Source: Prorocentrum cordatum (Eukaryota; Sar; Dinophyceae; Prorocentrales; Prorocentraceae). Taken from it: a stretch of 64,000 bases of DNA. Every line of letters starts with the position of its first letter. Position 1 is the stretch's first letter. This document shows, piece after piece, positions 41,685-51,200 of this stretch. Both the position numbers and the translations under genes were made by a program. The notes beneath the pieces were generated by a model, which did not search any database, was not told where the DNA came from, and saw nothing but the letters and a program-made list of their open reading frames with translations. The stretch covers positions 10,001 through 74,000 of the forward strand of contig CAUYUJ010001706.1 of the NCBI GenBank assembly GCA_963575745.1. The letters run 5' to 3'.

Positions 41685-41849
41685 TGCTCCATCCCCATCT
41701 CCCTATCCCTTGTCTCTTCCCTCCTCCCTCCCGTCCCCTGTTTTGGGGGCTGCGCCATCTGCACGTGGCAGGTAAGGAAGATGCATCCCCAAGGGGGTTG
41801 CGATACGTGATGGACTGCACGCGAGCAGGTAAGAGCGACCAATATTGAA
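41685..41849 (-). repeat. Family O, inverted partner of 40148-40345
   Basis: In reverse complement it reads GGTCGCTCTTACCTGCTCGC and TCCTTACCTGCCACGTGCAG. These match ATCGCTCTTATCTGCCCGCG and TCCTTACCTGCCAGGTGTAT at 40163-40275. Confidence 0.7.
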
Positions 41850-41876
41850 ATGGTCGTCGTCGTTGTCGTCATCGTT

Positions 41877-41938
<62 letters not shown>

Positions 41939-42539
41939 TGTCATCGTCATCGTCATCGTCATCGCCCTCGCTTGCACCCCCCCCTGCGAGCCAACCACCC
42001 TCGACCCACCCTGCTACGTACAGATGCAGACAGAGATGGAGAAAGAGAGCGCGAGAGAGTGGGAGAGGGAGAGCAAGAGCGCGAGGGAGCGCGAGAGAGC
42101 GAGCGAGAGCGAGAGCGAGAGAGCGAGAGCGAGAGAGAACGAGAGCGAGAGAGAGAGAGAGCGAGAGAGAGAGAGGGAGAGCGAGAGCGAGAGAGCGAGA
42201 GAGAGAGAGAGAGAGAGAGCGAGAGCGAGAGCGAGAGAGCGAGAGCGAGAGAGCGAGAGCGAGAGAGCGAGAGAGCGAGAGAGCGCGAGAGCGAGAGAGC
42301 GAGAGAGCGAGAGAGGCCGCGCACCGCTGCGCCAGCTCTGCTCCGCCGCGCCTCGGCGCCACGCGCCAGCCCCTCCGCAGCTCCCGGGGCGTCCACGCCC
42401 CGAGCCGTCCCCGAGAGTTTCCCGCCGCGCGGCGAGGGGGCCACGCTCTCTCCGCTCGCAGGGCGTGGCGTCTCGTTGGGGCCGCCGCGTCGTCGTCGTC
42501 GACCTCGTCGACCTTATCGTCGTTGTCGTCGTCGACCTT

Positions 42540-42589
<50 letters not shown>

Positions 42590-42602
42590 TTTTGTCGTTT
42601 TT

Positions 42603-42660
<58 letters not shown>

Positions 42661-42665
42661 ACCTT

Positions 42666-42713
<48 letters not shown>

Positions 42714-42758
42714 CACGACGTCGACGTCGTCGTCGTCGTGGCACCCGTGCGGGCCTCC
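41850..42758 (+). repeat. GTC arrays flanking a GAGAGC array
   Basis: GTC runs at about 41850-41965 and 42487-42733 enclose a GAGAGC/GAGCGA tract at 42030-42325 and a unique GC-rich stretch at 42326-42486. The second GTC run leads to the assembly gap. Very long open frames on both strands come from these simple repeats. Confidence 0.95.
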
Positions 42759-42858
42759 NNNNNNNNNNNNNNNNNNNNNNNNNNNNNNNNNNNNNNNNNN
42801 NNNNNNNNNNNNNNNNNNNNNNNNNNNNNNNNNNNNNNNNNNNNNNNNNNNNNNNNNN
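42759..42858. other. Assembly gap of 100 N
   Basis: Exactly 100 N, a conventional placeholder of unknown true length, between a GTC array and a GGA-rich tract. DapB exons 4 and 5 on either side stay in order and in phase, which supports the join. Confidence 0.99.
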
Positions 42859-43039
42859 AGGAGGAGGAGGAGGGAAGAGGGAGTAGGACGAGGAAGGAGG
42901 AAGGAGGAGGAGTTAGGTGCGCCCGCGGTACGCAGAACTCACGGGCAGGTCCAGCACGTGGCGGCTTTCCGTGCGAGCCCTGGTTGGGTCGGCGCTCCTG
43001 GTGCACTGGCCCATGGCCATGAGCATGGGCGTGGGGCAT

Positions 43040-43192
43040 TCAGGATCCAGACCGTTACCCCTCCCTCGTTTTCCACTTTGGTGGCCTCCTGGCAGGCCCT
43101 TGCCGCTGGATTCGCCTCGCAATTCTGGTCAGGACGCACCTGGGAGCAGCGGCATCGGTACCTCTTGGTTTCCCCTAGAATGGCCTCGCCTT
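43040..43192 (+). repeat. Dispersed repeat family Q, copy 1
   Basis: TTTCCACTTTGGTGGCCTCC, GCCGCTGGATTCGCCTCGCA and TTCTGGTCAGGACGCACCTG match 53428-53595. Because a dispersed repeat lies here, the open frame that reads through it into the cyclase is unlikely to be coding at this point. Confidence 0.75.
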
Positions 43193-43285
43193 CCTTTGGC
43201 TCAGGGGGATGACAGGGCGAGGGGTGGGGCCAGCGACGTCTGCAGAGGGGGGTGGCTGCCGCGCTGGCTGGCGCATCCGTCGGCG

Positions 43286-46200
43286 ATGTGGTGGCCGCAG
43301 GCCGCGGAGAGCCCGGTCGTGTTCCGCAGCCAGCTGCTCGAGAAGCGCTGGCAGGACGAGGAGCGCGCCACGGGACAGGCGCTGCACCTGTGGCTGGGCG
43401 CGTGTGCAGCCGCCTGGGCCGCCGCTCGGCTGCTGAGTCGGCTCACCTGGCCAGCCCACGCGCTCTCCGCGGCGGCTGCGGCGCCCCTGCTTGGGCTGGC
43501 GGCGGCGGCCGCGTCGCAGGGCCCGCCGGCCGCGGGGGGCCGCGGTCTGCGGCCGCGCGCGGCGGGGCTCGTGCCAGCGGCGGCCGTCGGCGCGGTGTGG
43601 TTGTGTCCTCTGGCGGAGGCGCTGCTCGATCCCGGCGGCGGCTCGGTCGCAGCCCCGCTTGCCCTGCCGGCGCGGGCGGTGGCGCTGCTGGCCCTGCAGC
43701 TGGACCCCGAGCGGGCCCACGCCCCGCCGGCGCACTGGCGGGTCGCCCTCGCCGCGGCCGCGCTGGCCGACGCGTGGCTGTGGGGCCGTAGCGGCGGCGG
43801 CTCAGCCGAGGGGGCCTTGGCCGCGGCGTGCGTTCCCGCCTACGCCTTCGCTGCGCGGTGGGGCTGCGCGCTGAGGTGCAGACTGGAGAGCACGCGCCGC
43901 AAGCTTTGGCTCATTCGGTACCGCGCGGCGTCGAAGGCGCAGCAGTTCCGGCTGGTCCTGGGGTGCCTGCTGCCTTCCGAGATCGTCGAGCCGTACTACG
44001 AGCGCTGCATGCGCTCCGAGGCCGGCGGGCTGCTCTCGGCGCCCATCGCGCAGCGCGTGCCCCTCGCGGGGGTGCTCTTCATGGCCATCGACGCCTTCTC
44101 GGAAATAGCTAGCGCCTGCGAGCCCATGCAGCTGATCGTGTTCCTGAACCGCCTCTTCACGCAGCTCGACGGGCGCTGCGAGCAGGATCAGGCACTCATG
44201 AAGATCGAGACCGTGGGCGAGGTCTACGTGGCCGCCTCTGGCGTCTCTGCAGGCGTGCCGGCGGACGTCTCGGCGCTGGCCAGGTTCGCGCTCTGGTCGC
44301 AGCGGGCCGTGGGCGAGTGCTTCTCCGTCAAGCTCCGGATGGGACTCCACGCGGGCCCGCTGGTCGCCGGCATCATCGGCGACAAGTTGCCGCGCTACCG
44401 ATTGTTCGGCGACACCATGAACGCTGCGGCCAGGCTGGAGCAGCACAGCCGGCCCGGGGAGCTGCTCGCTTCGGGCGCCGCCGCGGCGCTGGCGCGCGCG
44501 GACGGCGGCCTGCACGTGTCCGAGAGGGGCGTGCTGCCGATGAAGGGCCTGGGCGAGGTCCAGACCTTTCGGATCGACCAGGCGCCCGCGAAGAGGGTCA
44601 CCTTCGATGTTGCGGACGACGACGCCACTCCGATGACGGGCTGCGGCAGCGCGGACAGCAGCCCCAACCTGAACAGCTTCCTGAAGTCGCTCCCGGAGCT
44701 CAACTCCCTCGAGGATGCCCCAGATTCCCCGAACCGCGGCCCGCCGAGCGCGACGCCCAGGCTGCCCCTGAAGTCTCCGCTGTGGGGCCACCTGCGGCAC
44801 GGGCTCATGGACCCCGCCAGCCTCGAGGCCGAGCGCTGCAGCGAGCCGCCCGCGCCGCCGGTCGCGGGCGCGGGCACGGGCAAGGGGTCCCAGCCGCCGC
44901 GGGGCAGCCTCGGCATGAGCCCGCCGAGGCGCAAGTCGCTGCCGCCGTGCACGCCCACCGCCTGGCTCAGCCCCGGCTACCAGCTTCCCTCGACGCGGCG
45001 GCGGGCCGCCACGCCGCTCGGGGCCGCGCTGGCGCCCGTGTCGGAGGGCGAAGGGGCAGACGACACCGACCCGCACCCGGGCGACCCGCCGGACGACCAG
45101 CTGGAGGAGCTGCGGCGCCTGACGGAGGCGGCGTGCGGCCGGGGCCCGGCGTGCCTCGGGCTGCAGCGGCTGAAGGACGCGGGCGACGAGGCGCAGCTGC
45201 GCGCCGAGCTGGCGCCCACGCTGCGCACGGCGCTGGCGCGGCTGCTGTTCGCATGGTGCGCCGCCGCCGCAGGCGCCGCCTCGCTGGCGATGCTCCTGGA
45301 GCCGGGCTGGCGACCGCCAGCCCCGGCTGGGCCCGATTTGGGCGCTGGGCTCCTCCTCGGCTGCCTCGCCGCCGCCGTGGCCTGGCCCGCCTTGGGTGCC
45401 TGGTGGGCTGCCGCGCACGCCGTGCCGGTTGCGCTGACGTGGTCGCTGGCGCTGGCGCTGCGGGGCGCTCCGAGCGCTCTGCGGGAGCTGCCGCCCTGGG
45501 CCCTGGCGGCGCTGGCGGTGCACCTCGAGCTGCCGTGCAGCGGCCTCCTCGTGCCCGCCGCGCTGGCTGGCGGTGTGCTGGGCGGCGCGCCCGTGCACGC
45601 GGCGGCGTTGGGGCAGATCTGGACCATCCTGGGGCTGGTGCTCGTCGGCTCAACGCAGGAGGGCCTCCAGCGGCGCTGCCTCGCGTCGGAGCGCCTGAGC
45701 ACCAACGTCGTGGACCGCCTCGTGGCCGTCGGGGAGGACCTCCTTCCCCCGTGCGTGCTGCTGAAGATCCGCGACATGCGCTTCGGGCGCGGCGACGGAC
45801 CCGGGCAGTCGGCGGCCCTAGTCGTGGACGAGTGGAGCGCGGTAAGCGTGATGCAGACGGACCTTGTGGGCTTCACGGCGCTCGCCAGGACGCTGGAGCC
45901 AGAGGACGTGCTCCGCATGCTCAACGGGCTCTTCGTCGCCTTCGACAGAGCGGTCGACGAGCACGGCGCGTTCAAGATGGAGACGGTGGGCGACGCCTAC
46001 ATCTGCGCGTCCGGCCTGCTCGGCTTCGGCGGTGGCGAGCACCGCCCGCAGGCGCTGCTGGACCTGGCCCTGGACCTGCACTCGGCCGTGGCGCTCTACC
46101 GCCAGGAGCACGGCATCACCCTGGGACTCCGGGCCGGGCTGCACTCTGGGCGTGTCATCGGAGGCGTCATAGGCACCACCATGCAGAGGTACCACCTTTT

Positions 46201-46471
46201 CGGCGGCACCATGCACGTCACGGAGAGCCTGGAGGCGACAGCGCCCAGCGGCGCCATCCACATCTCGGAGGCCTTCCGCGCCCTCGCTGCTTCTGCTGGC
46301 GCTGCTGGCGGCACTGCCGCGCTCCAAGCCGCCGGGGGCCTGAGGCTCCCCCTGGAGCCCGTGGCCGTGGGCAGCCTGACGACGTCCAAGGGCGAGGGAG
46401 TGCCGCAGAGCGAGGTGGGCGGCGAGGGCACCTTCGTGATCTGGCCTCCCGCGCCAGAGGCCCCCCGCTGA
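43286..46471 (+). CDS. Two-domain membrane nucleotide cyclase (class III)
   Basis: 1061 residues without introns. A hydrophobic multi-pass region (about 32-198), catalytic domain C1 (about 262-435), a S/P-rich linker (436-640), a second multi-pass region (645-790) and C2 (855-1061) give the topology of animal adenylyl cyclases. C1 shows FMAIDAFSEI (D269), KIETVGEVY (E308; Glu312 replaces the second metal Asp), and YRLFGDTMNAAARLE (R372, N379, R383). C2 shows MQTDLVGFT (D859), KMETVGDAY (E899, D903), but YHLFGGTMHVTESLE, where His977 and Ser981 replace Asn/Arg. One complete site is thus formed from C2 metals plus C1 Asn/Arg, the inverted order of ciliate/apicomplexan guanylyl cyclases. Glu at the purine-selecting site favours GTP, but R372 is neither the cyclase Cys nor Asp. 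ATG 43286 is chosen because a dispersed repeat occupies 43040-43192; the frame is open from 42917. TGCAG at 43241-43245 could take the spliced leader. Confidence 0.85.
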   Translation: MWWPQAAESPVVFRSQLLEKRWQDEERATGQALHLWLGACAAAWAAARLLSRLTWPAHALSAAAAAPLLGLAAAAASQGPPAAGGRGLRPRAAGLVPAAAVGAVWLCPLAEALLDPGGGSVAAPLALPARAVALLALQLDPERAHAPPAHWRVALAAAALADAWLWGRSGGGSAEGALAAACVPAYAFAARWGCALRCRLESTRRKLWLIRYRAASKAQQFRLVLGCLLPSEIVEPYYERCMRSEAGGLLSAPIAQRVPLAGVLFMAIDAFSEIASACEPMQLIVFLNRLFTQLDGRCEQDQALMKIETVGEVYVAASGVSAGVPADVSALARFALWSQRAVGECFSVKLRMGLHAGPLVAGIIGDKLPRYRLFGDTMNAAARLEQHSRPGELLASGAAAALARADGGLHVSERGVLPMKGLGEVQTFRIDQAPAKRVTFDVADDDATPMTGCGSADSSPNLNSFLKSLPELNSLEDAPDSPNRGPPSATPRLPLKSPLWGHLRHGLMDPASLEAERCSEPPAPPVAGAGTGKGSQPPRGSLGMSPPRRKSLPPCTPTAWLSPGYQLPSTRRRAATPLGAALAPVSEGEGADDTDPHPGDPPDDQLEELRRLTEAACGRGPACLGLQRLKDAGDEAQLRAELAPTLRTALARLLFAWCAAAAGAASLAMLLEPGWRPPAPAGPDLGAGLLLGCLAAAVAWPALGAWWAAAHAVPVALTWSLALALRGAPSALRELPPWALAALAVHLELPCSGLLVPAALAGGVLGGAPVHAAALGQIWTILGLVLVGSTQEGLQRRCLASERLSTNVVDRLVAVGEDLLPPCVLLKIRDMRFGRGDGPGQSAALVVDEWSAVSVMQTDLVGFTALARTLEPEDVLRMLNGLFVAFDRAVDEHGAFKMETVGDAYICASGLLGFGGGEHRPQALLDLALDLHSAVALYRQEHGITLGLRAGLHSGRVIGGVIGTTMQRYHLFGGTMHVTESLEATAPSGAIHISEAFRALAASAGAAGGTAALQAAGGLRLPLEPVAVGSLTTSKGEGVPQSEVGGEGTFVIWPPAPEAPR

Positions 46472-46837
46472 GGCAGCGCGGCGTGGTGGTGGTGCTCGAG
46501 GGGAGGAACGCGTCGGCGGTCCTGTACAGTCGAGGCTGACTACTCGGTCGGCCCACCCTCGTGTCGTGTGCTTCGCGACCCACGCCTTCCACATTCCTGT
46601 GGCTATGTGGCCCTCGGACGGGTCTTGTGTCCTCTCGCGTGCCCTCTCCAATCAACCTCGACTGCAGGTACGTGTGAATTTGCGCACGCGTAGCCGCCTG
46701 CGCAGCTTGGCAGATCGGCCCATCGCCAGGCTAGCGAGACGGGGCAGAAGCGGAGAAGGGGGGGGGCGCAGTTCGGTGGCAAATCATGAAAGACTTCTTT
46801 GCCCTCGCAGCAATGTCTTTCGAGTGCACTCGCTTCG
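46472..46837. other. 3' flank of the cyclase, nothing recognised
   Basis: No poly-A signal is expected in dinoflagellates and none is seen. GGTACAGTCGAGG-like and CAACCTCGACTGCAGGTAC sequences near 46521 and 46656 are an imperfect inverted pair. Confidence 0.4.
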
Positions 46838-46995
46838 ATTAGCGTTGTGGTAGTCGATGAGATAGCGCCTGTGTGGCGTCGACTAGTGCCGGTTAGCGTC
46901 GACTAGCGTGAATTTAGCTTCGAAGTAGCATCGATTTGCGTCAATTCGCAAGAGCCAGCAAGACGGCATGGGTGGCTCCCATGAGTTGCCACCGA
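46838..46995 (+). repeat. Dispersed repeat family C, copy 3
   Basis: GGTAGTCGATGAGATAGCGC, AGCGTCGACTAGCG decamers, AATTCGCAAGAGCCAGCAAG and GGGTGGCTCCCATGAGTTGC. Confidence 0.85.
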
Positions 46996-47019
46996 AGGGG
47001 GGGGCGCAGAGGAGGGTGG

Positions 47020-47632
47020 CGGATCCCTCCTCCCCCTCCTCCTCCTCCTCCTCCTCCTCCTCTTGACTTGTCCGCTCTGCCTGCCCTGTCGGACGCTCCG
47101 CTCTGGCGGCGGTGGCATCGGAGGGGGAAGTGGATCCGTGGAAGGCCAGGCGATCGCAAACATGGATCAAGGGGGCGTGGACTAGCGACGGGTCCCGTTT
47201 CCATGGGAATATCGCGTGCTTCCGCCGCCGAACGAGGCGGCGCCGGCCGCATTTTGGGGAGGGCACCTCCCCCGATCCATGGATTTGGCGACCGCGCTCC
47301 AAATCCATGGATCGCTAATCCACTTTTGCGCGCCCCCGACCAAGGGCACCCTCGCATCCTTGCCTCCTCGGTCCATCCTTGCCCACTTTCGTTGGCCGCG
47401 CCCCGCTTGAACAGCCTCGCAGTGGCGTCCAAGGCCCTTGCACCCTTATCGCGTATCCTTACGAGCCGGGCCGGCTGCAAAGTTGAAGGACGTGTCCTTA
47501 TGAGACGGGCCGACTGTAAAGTTGGAGGATGGCAGATCCACGTCTGGCACCGGTTTCCCTGAGGCCCGGCGCACGGAGGCTCGGCGCACCGCTTCCAAGC
47601 CCTGCGCCCAGGAGGCAGAGTCGCCTAGAGAC
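47020..47632. other. CTC microsatellite and unrecognised sequence
   Basis: A CTC run lies at 47025-47064; the rest shows no gene apart from the perfect hairpin at 47273-47314. TGTCCTTAYGAG then CGGGCC and GRCTGYAAAGTT form a short direct repeat near 47455-47525. Confidence 0.5.
47273..47314. repeat. Perfect 16-bp inverted repeat
   Basis: CGATCCATGGATTTGG (47273-47288) and CCAAATCCATGGATCG (47299-47314) are perfect reverse complements with a 10-base loop. No flanking T-run; role unknown. Confidence 0.9.
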
Positions 47633-47790
47633 TTGCGTCGGGCATGTCCTTCGACAGGAGGGGTAGTGGAGTATCCAAGAATCTTACAAGATAGTCTGGT
47701 GACGAGTTTGCGTTGTTTTGGGTGTTTTCGTTGTTTTTTCCAACCCTCCTTGGTTGGGTATTAGTTTTGAATAAGGGACTGTGGTCTCCA
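47633..47790. repeat. Foldback family D, copy 5 (right end lost)
   Basis: GTCGGGCATGTCCTTCGACA then GGAGGGG, AAGATAGTCTGGTGACGAG and a TTGTTTTGGGTG stretch match the left part of family D; the right arm is not recognisable. Confidence 0.6.
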
Positions 47791-47853
47791 CCTTCCTTCC
47801 TCCCGCCTCCCTCCTGCCTCCTGCCTGCCTCCTCCTGTCTTGCCTGCGGGGGG

Positions 47854-49575
47854 CTGCGATCTGTGAAACTGTCGCTAATTTCGAGGCCTGCTGGGGGGCC
47901 CAGCACAGTGACGCCACGCGCGGACCCAAATTAGACCTCGCCATCCCTGGGGGGCTGCGATCTGTGAAATTGTCGCCACTTTCGAGGCCTGCTGGGGGGC
48001 CCAGCACAGTGACGCCACGCGCGGACCCAAATTAGACCTCGCCATCCCTGGGGGGCTGCGATCTGTGAAACTGTCGCCACTTTCGAGGCCTGCTGGGGGG
48101 CCCAGCACAGTGACGCCACGCGCGGACCCAAATTAGACCTCGCCATCCCTGGGGGGCTGCGATCTGTGAAATTGTCGCCACTTTCGAGGCCTGCTGGTGG
48201 GCCCAGCACAGTGACGCCATGCGCGGACGCAAATTAAACCTCGCCATCCCTGGGGGGCTGCGATCTGCGGAACTGTCGCCACTTTCGAGGGCTACTGGTG
48301 GGCCCTGCGGGGTGAGGCACCGCGCGGACCTGAGCGGGACCTCGCCGTCCCTGGGGGGTTGCGATCTGCGAAACCGTCGCCACTTTCGAGGGCTGCTGGT
48401 GGGTCCTGCGGGGTGAGGCACCGCGCTGACCTGAGCGGGACCTCGCCGTCCCTGGGGGGCTGCGATCTGCGAAATTGTCGCCACTTTCGAGGGCTACTGG
48501 TGGGTCCTGCGGGGTGAGGCACCGCGCGGACCTGAGCGGGACCTCGCCGTCCCTGGGGGGCTGCGATCTGCGAAATTGTCGCCACTTTCGAGGGCTGCTG
48601 GTGGGTCCTGCGGGGTGAGGCACCGCGCGGACCTGAGCGGGACCTCGTCGTCCCTGGGGGGCTGCGATCTGCGAAACAAACAGTCGCCACTTTCGAGGGC
48701 TGCTGGTGGGTCCTGCGGGGTGAGGCAGGCAGATCTGAGCGGAACATCGCGATCCCTGGGGGGCTGCGATCTGCGAAATTGTCGCCACTTTCGAGGGCTG
48801 CTGGTGGGTCCTGCGGAGTGAGGCACCGCGCGGACTTGAGCGGGACCTCGCCGTCCCGGGGGGGTTGCGATCTGTGAAACCGTCGCCACTTTCGAGGGCT
48901 GCTGGTGGATCCTGCGGAGCGAGGCACCGCGCGGACCTGAGCGGGACCTCGCCGTCCCTGGGGGGCTGCGATCTGCGAATTTGTCGCCATTTTCGAGGGC
49001 TGCTGGTGATTCCTGCGGAATGAGGCACCGCGCGGGCCTGAGCGGGACCTCGCCGTCCCTGGGGGGCTGCGATCTGCGAAAATGTTGCCATTTTCGAGGG
49101 CTGCTGGTGGGTCCTGCGGAGTGAAGCACCGCGCGGGTCTGAGCGGGACCTCGCCGTCCGTGGGGGGCTGCGATCTGCGAAATTGTCGCACTTCGAGGGC
49201 TGCTGGTGGGTCCTGCGGAGTGAGGCACCGCGCGGACCTGAGCGGGACCTCGCCGTCCCTGGGGGGGGGGCTGCGATCTGCGAAATGTCGCCACTTTCGA
49301 GGGCTACTGGTGGGTCCTGCGGGGTGAGGCACCGCGCGGACCTGAGCGGGACCTCGCCGTCCTTGGGGGGCTGCGATTTGCGAAATTGTCGCCACTTTCG
49401 AGGGCTGCTGGTGGGTCCTGCGGATGAGGCACCGCGCGGATCTGAGCGGGACCTCGCCGTCCCTGGGGGGCTGCGATCTGCGAAATTGTCGCCACTTTCG
49501 AGGGCTGCTGGTGGGCCCAGCGAAGCGAGGCACCAGGCAGATCTGAGCGGGACATCGCAATCCCTGGGGGGCTGC
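47854..49575 (+). repeat. 101-bp satellite, about 17 units
   Basis: CTGCGATCTG starts units at 47854, 47955, 48056, 48157, 48258 and 48359, a 101-bp step; the last start is 49572. Each unit carries GTCGCCACTTTCGAGG then CTGCTGGTGGG. The first four or so units form one subtype (GGCCCAGCACAGTGACGCCA) and later ones another (GGTGAGGCACCGCGCGGACC). Long minus-strand frames, one of 442 codons (48292-49620), are by-products of the repeat. Confidence 0.95.
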
Positions 49576-49787
49576 GAGCCTCACGAATTCCGCTAGCAGA
49601 AGTATATGCGCCCATGTCACGTCATCACCTCCGTATAACGTCTCCCAAGCTACTCATGCCCCGCATTGCGCAGGGGTTGGGTACGTCGCCAGGGTAATTT
49701 GTTTATGGTTGATGAATTGTTCGGCTATTTTGAACTGTTCTTCCAACGTCTGCATGTAGGAAGACATGCCCGACCTAAGACTAGCCG

Positions 49788-50280
49788 TGAGAGTGACGCT
49801 TCGCCAGAGTGACTTTCGGTGGGGACCCGTTGGGGCCCCCGGATCGCCGATCACGATGCGGCAGCAGCGTCTTGCGAGCTCGTGGTTGGTCCCCCCCCCC
49901 CCCAGAAGCCGCGCACGAAGGGTCACTCTTACCCAAGGCCGCCCTTGTGTGCAGCCGACAGAGGATCCCTGCCAGGCCGTGGTCTCCTCTCGGTGCTGCG
50001 CCTCGGCGGTTGCGTCGGCAGTGGCCACGGCAGCCGCTGCGGCAGAGGGAGACGCTGGAGTTAGGTAGCAAATCAACGGGAGCCTCGTGTGTCCTCGTAG
50101 CCCTATTTTCATCGACTGCTCGTAAGAGTGACCTTCCGCCGGAGTGACGTTTGGGTGCGGACCCACTGGGTTCCCCCGATCGCCGACGCGATGCGGTAGA
50201 TCTCGTGTTTGGTCCCCTCGCGGTCCCCAGCAAGCGGCGCACCAACGGTCACCTCCTTCCAGGGTCACTCTCGATTTTAG
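49788..50280 (+). repeat. Dispersed repeat family K, two copies
   Basis: Bases 49788-49965 and 50128-50278 each run from an AGAGTGACSYTYCGCC-like word through GATCGCCGA and GATGCGG to GGTCACTCT, whose end is the inverse of the start. Related units are tandemly arrayed at 60188-60830. Confidence 0.75.
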
Positions 50281-50460
50281 AGCGCATTAGTATCGTATGA
50301 TATTCGATGAGAGAGCTCCGCCTTTGCGTCGACTAGCGTGATTCAGCGTCGACGTAGCGTCGACGTAGCGTCGACTTGCGTCGATTAGCGTTGCTTCGAG
50401 TCGATTCGCAAGAGCCTGCAATATGGCTTGGGGGGCTCCCGTGAATTGCCACTGCAGGCG
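50275..50460 (+). repeat. Dispersed repeat family C, copy 4
   Basis: GCGTCGACGTAGCGTCGACT decamers, GATTCGCAAGAGCCTGCAAT and GGGGGCTCCCGTGAATTGCC. Confidence 0.85.
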
Positions 50461-51200
50461 AGGATGGAAGGTGGAATATGAAAAGAAGAAGCAAACACAA
50501 GCTCTCGGAGGTCTGGACGGAATATGAGGAGGGGGGGCTTCAGCGCAGCCAAGCAATTCGAGCGCACGTTCGAAAGTTCATGTGTACGCGCCGGTCGTCG
50601 ACAGTAGGTATGTCTGAATCCCCAGATCCCAATCTACTTCAGGCGCCTTCCTACTTCAAGAGTCGAGTGGCTTTCCCGGGGTGGGTGGGAACCCAATCTA
50701 CTTCAACGCCTTCCTACTTCATGTGTCTACCCACTTCTTCCGACCGACGGGTATGTGGCCGCGTTCGGCCAGCTCCGTGCTCTTGCTTCGCAGCTTCGTT
50801 ACTGTATGCGAGCGAGGCATGACGTGGCTGGGGACGTCATACTGGATTGATACTCGCCCACGTCGCTTACTGGTTGACCAGGCTACAGCGGGGTCGAGAG
50901 GCGAAGAGGTGAGATGCGAGGGGAGTAATGTGCAGACAAGTAGCGGGGCTGGCAGCCTGTCCTGGCAGATTGCCTCACTCTGCGCAGACTATGTGCATGC
51001 GTTCTGGTCGCACGAAGATATCGGGCACGAAAGGTTGGAGTTTATATTTCAAAGTGAAGTCAGTCCGAGGCCCCTGATAATGCGAAGGGAGAGCGGAAGC
51101 GTACGATCACGCAAGAGCCATTCATTTCACGAGGAAAGGTCCAATCGAAACCGCAGGCTCCCATGCCTGTAAGCCCCCTTGCCCGAGAGCCGAACTGCAG
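50461..51200. other. Unrecognised intronic sequence before exon 5
   Basis: Mostly unique sequence. CCCAATCTACTTC then GCGCCTTCCTACTTCA near 50629 recurs near 50691. The last bases before 51201 form the acceptor AACTGCAG. Confidence 0.45.

Noticed and set aside
41845-43212. Very long frames on both strands around the gap
   Set aside because: Produced by GTC and GAGAGC simple repeats plus the N run.
42917-43285. N-terminal extension of the cyclase frame
   Set aside because: It crosses a dispersed repeat (family Q) and has no conserved character; ATG 43286 is a better start.
43802-45598. 598-codon minus-strand frame and 740-codon +1 frame (44317-46539) over the cyclase
   Set aside because: Both are R/A/G/P-rich shadows of a GC-rich real gene; only the 43286 frame has cyclase motifs and hydrophobic segments.
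48292-49620. 442-codon minus-strand frame
   Set aside because: Lies entirely in the 101-bp satellite and consists of repeated R/S/P-rich peptide.
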